Origin: Deltaproteobacteria bacterium
GTDB lineage: Bacteria > Myxococcota_A > Polyangia > Haliangiales > Haliangiaceae
NCBI GenBank assembly: GCA_029565465.1
Contig: JAKQOD010000766.1
Coordinates: 1-52,579 of the forward strand
Length of the DNA stretch: 52,579 nt
Reading direction: 5' to 3'
The notes under the pieces were generated by a model. It was not told where the DNA came from. It ran no database searches and worked only from the letters and a program-made list of their open reading frames with translations. Positions 25,594 through 33,800 of the stretch are shown piece by piece; the first letter of the stretch is position 1; each line of letters opens with the position of its first letter. The position numbers were made by a program, and so were the translations under genes.

Positions 25594-26802
25594 TCAATCG
25601 TCGTAGTTGCCGGTTGCTTCGTGCACGCAAGGATCATTGTCGGGATCATGGCCACACGCCAGAACGCCGGGCCGTGGTCGCTGTGGATCACCGTCGTGTT
25701 TGTCGTCGGCATCCTCGTCGAACCCACGATGTTTGCCTTCGTAATCGCCGCTTGCTTCGCGGGCTTCAGCTGCCGCTGCTTCGTCGTCGATCAAGCCGCC
25801 AGCTTGTGCTAGCTCAGCGTTGCGCTCCGGCGACACCCCAGGCACCAAACCATGCCGAGCGAGATGCGCGACGTAATATTCGTCTTCGCGCCGCGCTGCG
25901 ATTTCGCCGCGCTCAATTGCAGTTTCGAGCAACCGTTTCAAATCGCCAATAATCCGACCAGGCGCGATTTCAAACGCAGCCATGATGGCATTGCCAACCC
26001 CACCCGGCAATGGCGGCAACTTCGCATCGGCTTCAGCCAAACGCTCGACGCGGTCGTGCAGCGCACTGATCTGTTCGAGCAGTTGTTTGCGCCGGCCCGG
26101 CCGCTTCGACGTGATGTCGGCGCGCGATAGATCGAGCAAGTCGATCAGGTGCGCTTCCATGTCGCGATGAAACCGGCGCACGGCACTGTCAGTCCACGAC
26201 GTGCTGTATTGCCCCGTGCGCAAGTGATTGCGAACCAAGAAGCGAATGGTGTGGCGCTCGTCGCGTGCAAACGCCATGCGTTGCACAACCTTATCGAACA
26301 TGCGCGCGCCAACTTCAGCGTGACCATGGAAGTGCACGCCGCCTTGTGTGAAGGTACGCGTTGGCACTTTGCCGATATCGTGGAACAGCGCAGCCCAACG
26401 CACCAATGGCCGGCGCACGGTTTGTTTCACCACTTGCTTGGTGTGCGCCCACACGTCTTTGTGTTGCCGGTCGCCTTCTTGCAACAAGTCGACAGTTGCC
26501 GTGAGCTCCGGGAACAAGACGGCCAAGATACCGCTTTGATTGAGCCATTCCAGCGCTTCATCGACGTCGCGCCCCATCACGAGGTCTTCGAGCGCCGTCC
26601 GCATGCGAGGCCGATCGGCCTCGGCTAAGCGCGGCGCGGTGTCATAGGCAGCCTGGGTGACCGATTCGGCTGGCCAGCGACCGCCGTTGTTGGCAATGGC
26701 AGCAGCGACTTCCAGATACACCACTGGATCAGCGTCGCCTAACGCGCGAATGCGTGCGCCCGCATCGGGGCTAGGAGACGAATTGCGCGTTGATTCGGAC
26801 AC
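25594..26802 (-). CDS. HD-domain phosphohydrolase, CCA-enzyme-like without the transferase head
   Basis: Predicted 402-aa protein. The HD motif is His141-Asp142 in LFHDIGKVP, with a further His-rich metal region (GVHFHGHAEVGARMFD) and a later RNHLR. The order of motifs, including GILAVLFPEL before the HD domain, matches the C-terminal half of poly(A) polymerase/tRNA nucleotidyltransferase proteins, but the N-terminal nucleotidyltransferase domain is missing. The last 80 residues are acidic and charged. It probably hydrolyses a phosphate ester of a nucleotide or RNA end; the substrate is not clear. Confidence 0.85.
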   Translation of the reverse strand: MSESTRNSSPSPDAGARIRALGDADPVVYLEVAAAIANNGGRWPAESVTQAAYDTAPRLAEADRPRMRTALEDLVMGRDVDEALEWLNQSGILAVLFPELTATVDLLQEGDRQHKDVWAHTKQVVKQTVRRPLVRWAALFHDIGKVPTRTFTQGGVHFHGHAEVGARMFDKVVQRMAFARDERHTIRFLVRNHLRTGQYSTSWTDSAVRRFHRDMEAHLIDLLDLSRADITSKRPGRRKQLLEQISALHDRVERLAEADAKLPPLPGGVGNAIMAAFEIAPGRIIGDLKRLLETAIERGEIAARREDEYYVAHLARHGLVPGVSPERNAELAQAGGLIDDEAAAAEAREASGDYEGKHRGFDEDADDKHDGDPQRPRPGVLACGHDPDNDPCVHEATGNYDD

Positions 26803-26883
26803 GTGGTTTCCTACTCGGTTGTGCAGGCAGAGTCAACGTCACGTCCTTTGCACTTTGGCAGCCTTCAAGCGTATGATTGTTAG

Positions 26884-27780
26884 ATGCTCGCTCGTTTCGT
26901 ATTTGCGATGGGTGTAAGTACGGTCGCAGGTAGCTGCAACTTGGTATTTTCATCGACGTCACAACCCGATGCGATGGCAGATGCCGTGACCGATGCGCCG
27001 AGCGATGCAGCTCGCGGGGTGCCCACCTACATTGGCCCAGGTGACTACGACGGTGATGGCATGTTGAATGATGTAGACCCATGCCCCGCCGACGACGCCG
27101 CGTTGCCCGGTGCCACCGCCGACTCCGATGGTGACGGCCTGCCCAACGTCTGTGATCCAAAGCCAAGCAGCGGCGAGAACAGCAACGACTGCTTAGTGTT
27201 CTTTGATGGTTTCACCAATCGCAATGGACGCGACCTCGATCCGCGCTGGGTAGTTGATGTCGGCGTGCCATTGGCTATCAAATCCAACACCCTAACGTTT
27301 GAATCGGATGGTAGCGGCCGCGGGTTTGCCCACTTTGAGCTTGATGTTGCTGCCAACTATGTCCGCGCCCAAGCCGGCATGGCGGTCGGTGTAACCAACG
27401 CAACCTCTTTCATCTTCGCGGGTGTCGCCGCCTCTTTTGAACGCTATGATGTGGACACGCAGTTTGGTGGTGCATATGTGGCTAATCAAGCGAGCACCTT
27501 GCAAGCTGCCACCCTCAGAACCGGCAACTCCCTGCAACCGACTGCTGCAACTTGCATCACGAATCAAATGTTCGATGGTGGCGGGCAGCTATCACTTGAG
27601 CTTTTGCCGGGCAATGCATACGTAGCGGTACGCGGCTGTTCGGCCAGCAATACAGCCGGCCTGGTTGGCCACAAAATCGCGATCGGCTTGGCACGTGCCA
27701 ATATTGCACTTTCGTACATCAGCGCTACCCGTCAGCTCGCGCCAGGCGAATTCTGCGCGCACTCCCAGCGTTCGTTCTAA
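26884..27780 (+). CDS. Lipoprotein with calcium-type Asp repeats and beta-sandwich domain
   Basis: Predicted 298-aa lipoprotein. The signal peptide ends in VAGSC (Cys18, then Asn). A DA-rich linker (DAVTDAPSDAARG) leads to two thrombospondin type-3-like calcium loops: DYDGDGMLNDVDPCP and DSDGDGLPNVCDP. The rest (from NDCLVFFDGF on) is a beta-rich domain of concanavalin-like appearance. The TSP3-like loops normally need calcium to fold, so this is probably a surface protein stabilised by calcium. Partner unknown. Confidence 0.8.
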   Translation: MLARFVFAMGVSTVAGSCNLVFSSTSQPDAMADAVTDAPSDAARGVPTYIGPGDYDGDGMLNDVDPCPADDAALPGATADSDGDGLPNVCDPKPSSGENSNDCLVFFDGFTNRNGRDLDPRWVVDVGVPLAIKSNTLTFESDGSGRGFAHFELDVAANYVRAQAGMAVGVTNATSFIFAGVAASFERYDVDTQFGGAYVANQASTLQAATLRTGNSLQPTAATCITNQMFDGGGQLSLELLPGNAYVAVRGCSASNTAGLVGHKIAIGLARANIALSYISATRQLAPGEFCAHSQRSF

Positions 27781-27864
27781 CCAGCTCGTCTCGTCGGCCT
27801 CGGGCGGTTTGTCGCAGCCGTCGCCAGCGCGAGCAGCGGCGCCAACCTGTGCTAGTTTGCGCGC

Positions 27865-28605
27865 ATGAAACTTGGATTTGCATTGGCTAGTTGTGTCGTA
27901 GCTTGTTCCTCCTCGGCTAAAGCGCCAGCGACGCCCACCCACGGCAGCTCAGAGACCCCGGCCCACAAAGGCCACGACGGCCATCCTGGTCATCACGGCC
28001 ACCACGGTGACGGCCATGGCGGCATGATGCACAGCTTCAAAGGTGCGGATGAATGGGCCAAAGTGTTCGACGACCCAGCGCGTGACGAATGGCAAAAGCC
28101 CGACGAAGTAGTTGCAGCGATGGCGATTGCACCCGGCATGACGGTGGCCGACCTTGGCGCTGGAACTGGATATTTCGTCAGCCGCTTAAGCAAGGCTGCC
28201 GGTACCACTGGTGCAGTGTTGGCACTTGATGTCGAAACCGACATGGTTGAATACATGAAGCAGCGCGCCGCGCGTGAAGGTTGGCAACACGTCACGCCGC
28301 AGCTAACCGCATCGGATGCGCCAACGTTGGTAGCCAATAGCGTCGATCGCATTCTGATCGTCGACGTCTGGCACCACCTGGAAAACCGCACTGCCTACGC
28401 AGCCAAACTCGCGGCTGCGCTAAAACCAGGTGGCGCCGTCATCGTCGTCGATTTTGAAATGGACTCGCCAATGGGGCCAGGCAAAGCCATGCGCATTTTG
28501 CCAGCAGCCCTCGCAGCAGAATTGCAGACCGCTGGCCTCAAAACTGAATTGCCGACGGAGAGCCTGCCGTATCAGTACATCGTAGTCGCACGCAAGCCGG
28601 CGTAG
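27865..28605 (+). CDS. Methyltransferase-fold lipoprotein with His-rich linker
   Basis: Predicted 246-aa protein with a lipobox (VVACSSS, Cys14). A linker of about 30 residues holds about ten His (HPGHHGHHGDGHGG), a likely metal-binding segment. A Rossmann-type class I methyltransferase domain follows: FDDPARDEWQKPDEVV, the SAM-binding motif VADLGAGTGYF, an acidic motif II (VLALDVE), and KPGGAVIVVDFEM. An exported methyltransferase is odd because SAM is not thought to be available outside the cytoplasm. The fold may instead bind another ligand, or the predicted signal may not be used. It lies upstream of an esterase lipoprotein. Confidence 0.8.
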   Translation: MKLGFALASCVVACSSSAKAPATPTHGSSETPAHKGHDGHPGHHGHHGDGHGGMMHSFKGADEWAKVFDDPARDEWQKPDEVVAAMAIAPGMTVADLGAGTGYFVSRLSKAAGTTGAVLALDVETDMVEYMKQRAAREGWQHVTPQLTASDAPTLVANSVDRILIVDVWHHLENRTAYAAKLAAALKPGGAVIVVDFEMDSPMGPGKAMRILPAALAAELQTAGLKTELPTESLPYQYIVVARKPA

Positions 28606-28649
28606 GTAATCAGTTGGCAGCGTGGCCGCTTCGTGCCAAGGTCGCAACC

Positions 28650-29519
28650 ATGCGCTTTTCACTGCTGGTTGCTGCGTTGACTGCTGGTTCGCTATTGGCT
28701 TGCGGCTCGGATCCTGAACCGCTGCCAACCTCGACGGAGCTCGGCGGTGTGCGGCCGACTGAATTGCAAGTCCCACGCAATATCGTGAAGGGCAAGAAGT
28801 ATCCGCTGGTGGTGGTTTTGCATGGCTACGGCGCCGATGGGTTATTGCAGTACTCGTACTTTGGCGTGCGCAATTGGGTCGATCGCGGCGAAGTGTTTGC
28901 GCTAGCTCCCGACGGGCTTGTCGACGCCAACAACAGCCATTTTTGGAACGCAGATCCAGCGTGCTGCGCGTTCGGCAGCCAAAAGCCCGATGATTCGGCA
29001 TATATTGCTGGCCTCATCGACGAAGCGGTGGCGAACTGGCCGATCGATCCTAAACGCGTATTCGTGATTGGCCACTCCAACGGCTCGTTCATGGCGTATC
29101 GCTTGGCATGTGATCACGCCGACAAGATTGCGGCGATCGCGGGCCTGGCCGGCGCGGCGACATCGGTGCCTGCACAATGCAAGCCGTCGCAGCCAATCTC
29201 GGTGCTGCACATGCACGGCACCGCCGACACCACCGTGCCATACGGCGGCGGCGGTTCGCTCACCGCGCCTGGCGCCGAAGCGAGCGTTGCATACTGGGCT
29301 GGCAAAAACGGTTGCGGCACGGGGCTCGCCACCGGCACCACGATGGATTTTGATAACGCCGTACCTGGCGCCGAAACCGTCACCAAACAAACTGCTGGCT
29401 GCCCTGCAACTGGCGCTGCTGATCTGTGGACCCTCAACGGATCAGCGCACATTCCAAGCGTCAACGATGCATTCTCGCCTGCCATCGAAGCATGGTTGCT
29501 GGCGCACGCGCGGCCCTAA
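28650..29519 (+). CDS. Esterase lipoprotein (PHB-depolymerase/feruloyl-esterase-like)
   Basis: Predicted 289-aa lipoprotein. The ATG at 28650 gives a signal peptide ending GSLLAC (Cys18, then Gly). The mature enzyme is an alpha/beta-hydrolase of the LpqC/polyhydroxybutyrate-depolymerase type: VVVLHGYGADG near the start, Ser143 in GHSNGS, and HGTADTTVP with the likely acid residue. The catalytic His is probably in NGSAHIP near the C-terminus. Several Cys could form disulfides. Likely to cleave esters at the outer surface. Two similar lipoprotein hydrolases occur at 37.1 kb and 48.1 kb. Confidence 0.88.
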   Translation: MRFSLLVAALTAGSLLACGSDPEPLPTSTELGGVRPTELQVPRNIVKGKKYPLVVVLHGYGADGLLQYSYFGVRNWVDRGEVFALAPDGLVDANNSHFWNADPACCAFGSQKPDDSAYIAGLIDEAVANWPIDPKRVFVIGHSNGSFMAYRLACDHADKIAAIAGLAGAATSVPAQCKPSQPISVLHMHGTADTTVPYGGGGSLTAPGAEASVAYWAGKNGCGTGLATGTTMDFDNAVPGAETVTKQTAGCPATGAADLWTLNGSAHIPSVNDAFSPAIEAWLLAHARP

Positions 29520-29539
29520 CAGCAGGCGTGCAGCACCAG

Positions 29540-30850
29540 CTACGTTACCGCAACCGCTTGTGCTCGGCCGATGGCAGCCATGGCCGCACGGCGTGCTTCG
29601 GCGAGCGACGTCCGGGTTTCGGACGAACGAGTGGCGAAACGGCCCGGCCGCGATTGCCAACGATCGAGCCACCACACGGTGACGAATGGCGCGACCAACG
29701 CGAGAATTGAAACACCGATCGACGCAGGCCAAGGCAATAGCAGCATGGTAGCGACCACCAGTAGCGTCGCCCACACCGGATACAGCACCAATGCTACGCC
29801 CAGTTTGAGCGTCGAAACCATGTCAGCGTCGTCGGCACGCTGCGCAACGATGCGCGGCAATGGATAGGGCAACGCATACAACAACAGGCCAACCAGTGCG
29901 AGGGGCGCCGTGGTTGCAAGCCGCAAAAGTTCGCTCAACGGCCGGCGCCGCAGCGGCGCCGCAACGTCGATGTCGCGCAGCTCGGCTTGTGCGAGGTGCC
30001 CGAAGTAGGTTTGCACCGTGGTGCGCACCTCGTCGATGCGGGCGGGCGCGAGCTGTTGCAATTGTGCACCGACGCTCGCTACCGCACGGGCTGTGGCGAG
30101 CTCATCGCCGAGCGAAGCATCGCTGGTCGCAGCCCGATCATTGCTCAGCATCTGCGCTACGCGACCAACCAGCAAACGATCCTCGCGGCTAGCGCTTTCG
30201 ATCACCAAACTGCGCAAGTCGGTTTGCATCAACTCGGTAATTGCGTCGACCTGCGCTTCGAGCGCGTCATGCGAAGCAATTACATCGTCGAGCCCACGCG
30301 GTGAGCCCCACAACAATGCAGTCCGTGATCGAAATGTATCGGCGGCGTCAAACTCGAGTGCAACAGCTTGAAACGACAGCGGTGCCATAGGCTTGAGCGC
30401 ATGGGCCGCCATCAGCATCCGCGCTGCGCCAGAACGCAGCGGTGCAATGGTTGGGTCTGCATGGCTTTTGCCTTCAGGGAAAATCAAAATATTGCCACCG
30501 CCCGCTAGGTGCGCCGCGATGCGATCGAACGCGGCTGCGTTGCTGTCGGCTTGTTTCTCCGGCACATCTTGTCGACGGACAATCGGCACAGCGCTCGCGA
30601 TGTCGAGCAGCCAACGAAACCCTGGAATCCGCCACAGCGTCGATTTTGCAACCGGCGAGATGACACATGGCGCGTCGGTCAAAATCAACATCGGATCGAC
30701 TAGTGCGTTATGGTGGTTGGCAACAAATACGCGGCCACCAACGGTTGCAGCCGGCACCTGCCCGACCCGTTGCACCGAACGGAAGTACACATGCATGATC
30801 GTTCGAAACAGGGCCACCACCGGGCGGCGCAAAGCGGAGGTAGCTGACAC
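29540..30850 (-). CDS. PlsC-type acyltransferase with C-terminal membrane segments
   Basis: Predicted 436-aa glycerolipid acyltransferase. The NHHNALVD motif (His47-x4-Asp52) and FPEGKS are hallmarks of PlsC/GPAT enzymes, which transfer acyl chains from acyl-CoA or ACP to a (lyso)phosphatidic acid-like acceptor. The C-terminal part has two to three hydrophobic segments (from about residue 315) and a charged tail, unlike short PlsC proteins. Similar extended proteins are often annotated as phospholipid/glycerol acyltransferases. It acts at the cytoplasmic membrane. Confidence 0.88.
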   Translation of the reverse strand: MSATSALRRPVVALFRTIMHVYFRSVQRVGQVPAATVGGRVFVANHHNALVDPMLILTDAPCVISPVAKSTLWRIPGFRWLLDIASAVPIVRRQDVPEKQADSNAAAFDRIAAHLAGGGNILIFPEGKSHADPTIAPLRSGAARMLMAAHALKPMAPLSFQAVALEFDAADTFRSRTALLWGSPRGLDDVIASHDALEAQVDAITELMQTDLRSLVIESASREDRLLVGRVAQMLSNDRAATSDASLGDELATARAVASVGAQLQQLAPARIDEVRTTVQTYFGHLAQAELRDIDVAAPLRRRPLSELLRLATTAPLALVGLLLYALPYPLPRIVAQRADDADMVSTLKLGVALVLYPVWATLLVVATMLLLPWPASIGVSILALVAPFVTVWWLDRWQSRPGRFATRSSETRTSLAEARRAAMAAIGRAQAVAVT

Positions 30851-30889
30851 ACCGCTAGCATGCCATGCTTTGGCTTTTCCTGACGGCGG

Positions 30890-33800
30890 CTACGGCGCTG
30901 TGGTCGCGACCGTGTAGATATCGCCGTTGACTTTGGTGCCGGCTCGGAAGTCCGACCAAACCGTGAGTCCGCCGTTTTTGCCAGCGCGAACGATTGGCAC
31001 GACGCGTGGTGCCAAGGCTTGGCCACCACCAGTATCGGCCAACGCGTGGCTGTTGGTCCAGCTCGCGCCGTTGTCGATCGAGGTGGCCACATAGACACGA
31101 CTGGCGCCTGCAGTAAGCCGGTTCTGGTACGTGACAACCATCGTGCCGTTACCGGCATGCGCGATCTGCGGCAAGCTGGTTTCGCCTGCTGCTGGGTCGC
31201 CGTTCACTGACGACACCCGCTTGGCGCCTGCGAACGTGCTGCCACCATTGCTTGATACCGATGCGTAGGCTTGCGTGCCTTCGCGCCGATCTTCCCACAC
31301 CAACGCAACAACGTCGTCGGTGGCCACGGCCGTACGTGGATCTACCGCGAGGTGCGGCGAGAACGACGAGGATACCTCGCTCAATGGATCGTCGATGATG
31401 CGTTCAGCGCCGAACGTTTGGCCGGCGTCGATTGATCGCGAAAACATTACGTCCGAACCACCGTTATTGAGCGTCGACACGTCCTGCCACGTCAAGTAGA
31501 CCGAGTTGGCCGCAAGCGCCATCACTGGGAAATCGCTATCACGATTGTCGGCGGTATCGTTGTCGACACGCGCATCGGCTGCCGGCGCTGCGGTGGCACT
31601 CGTTGAGTTGGCAACAAAGATATCGCGCGTTGCGCGAGCACCGCGGATCTCACGCCAGGCCCAAACGATGCGACCACTTGCCGTGACCGCCACTTGAGGG
31701 CGACCGGCAAAGCGCGCCGGGTTGGTAATGCTACCAACGTTGATCACACGCTCAGCTTGGAACGTTACACCGCCGTCGGTCGACGTCCGGCTAATGACGT
31801 CGCGGTTGAGCGTCGTAGTGTCGAGGCGCTCCCACACCAAGTTGATGGTTTGGCCATCAGCGCTAGCTGCCAACGCATGATGGAAACTATCGCCAGCGGC
31901 GTCGAGCACACCGGACACAGCGTTGAAGGTCGCGCCACCGTCGGTGGACCGAACGAACCGAATGTCACGCACACCGCCCGACACCGATTGGAACGCAATC
32001 ATCACGCGGTCGGTGGTGCCAGGTGCGACGACGATGAGCGGTTTTACCGCCGTTTCGCCGACGCCAGCGGTCAGATTCACAATATTGCTCCAGGTTGCGC
32101 CACCATCGGTAGAACGGCGGAAATACACTTCGCCAACGTTGCCAACCAGCTCAGTCCACACCACGTAGAGGTTGGCGCCGAGGGTTGCGCCACCCGCAGC
32201 GATCTCAACATCAAACGAGTGCTGAGCTCCATCGGCAGTTGCCAGCGCACCACCCGTGGTGCCATCGATCCGCACATCGGCACTGCTGCTCAAGCAACCT
32301 TCGGTTGCGCCTTCCAAGCCATCACAGTCACTATCAATGCCGTCGCCACACACATCAACGGTATCGACGACTTCACCAACACAACCACCAAACGCACCAG
32401 CAGCGCACGTCTTGGTGCCTGCCATACACGTACCGACGCCCTCGGTGCCAGGCGAGCCGCTATAACATGACTCAGTCAACGGCCCGCCGAGCAAGGCTTC
32501 GTCGACGTTGTTGTCACAATCGTCGTCGCGATTGTTGCAAGACTCGGCGCCAGGCGTCACTTCGCCGATGCATAAGCCGGTAAATGCGCCAGTCATGCAC
32601 GCTTCGCTGCCACCGTGACACACGCCGATTCCTTCGGTGCCAGAGGCGCCGGTGTAGCAGTTGCGCACCACGCCATCGTCGACCGAGCCATCACAATCCT
32701 GATCGACGTTGTCGCAGGTTTCCAACGAGCTTGAGGTTGCACCACTGCACACCAAGAAGCCCTGTGAACACACCGTCATGCCGTCCGCGACGCATGCACC
32801 CACCGGTGCGCCGGTCGACGCACACAGCATGTTGGTGCCAATCGCGTTGTCGTCCACCGTGCCATCGCAGTCGTTGTCAACACCGTCACACGCTTCGAGG
32901 CCAGCGTTGGTGATTGTACAAGCGTATTCACAGCCGTCGATTTGCCGGCCGTTAACGTCCACGAAGCCCAACGCACAGTCCGTTGCTGGGTTAAAGCCAC
33001 AGACGCCAGCGGTGCAACGCGGCACGGTGTGCGGGAATTGGCACACATTGCCACAGCGGCCGCAGTTTGCAGCGTCGCCTTGCGTGTCAAAGCCATCGTC
33101 GACGACACCGTCACAATCGTTGTCAACCAAGTCGCAAGTTTCGACGCCACCGTTGGTGTTGCTGCATGAATACTCACAGCCGTTGGCTTGCATCCCATCG
33201 CGATCGTGAAAGCCCGGTGCGCAATCGGCGCTTGGATCAAAACCGCAAGCGCCCGCCATGCAGGTCGCCGTGGCTTGGAAGAAATCACATACTTTGCCAC
33301 ACTGACCACAGTTATTTTCATCGGCGGTGAGGTCGATGCCTTCGTCGACGGTGCCGTTGCAGTTATTGTCGACGCCGTCGCACGCTTCGACGCCATTGTT
33401 GGACGTAAAGCATTGATATTCGCAACCGTCGGAGTTGGCATAGCCTTGGCTGACGTCGCCGTTGGTATCGACGAAGCCCGGAAAACACGCAACGATTTCG
33501 CATGCGCCGGCTACGCACTGGGTTTGCGCACCGCTGCGATTGCACTCGACGCCACACGCGCCGCAGTTTTTCTCGTCGCTGAGCAAGTCGAAACCGTTAT
33601 CAGCGGCGCCATCGCAGTCATCGTCGACGCCATTGCACTTCTCGGGCTTGATGATGCCTTGGTCGCATTCGGTGGTTGGCCCATCGGGCCGTGCATCGAC
33701 CAAGCCACCATCGCCGGTGTTGCCATCTTGCGCGATTTCGCAATTTAAGCAGTAGTCGTTGCGCTTGCAGCTCGTGCTGCCAAGCCCCGCTGCAACCGCC

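Noticed and set aside
32776..33492. 238-codon minus-strand ORF inside the MopE-like gene
   Set aside because: It is a second frame of the same strand; the Cys repeats and the propeller are in the long ORF.
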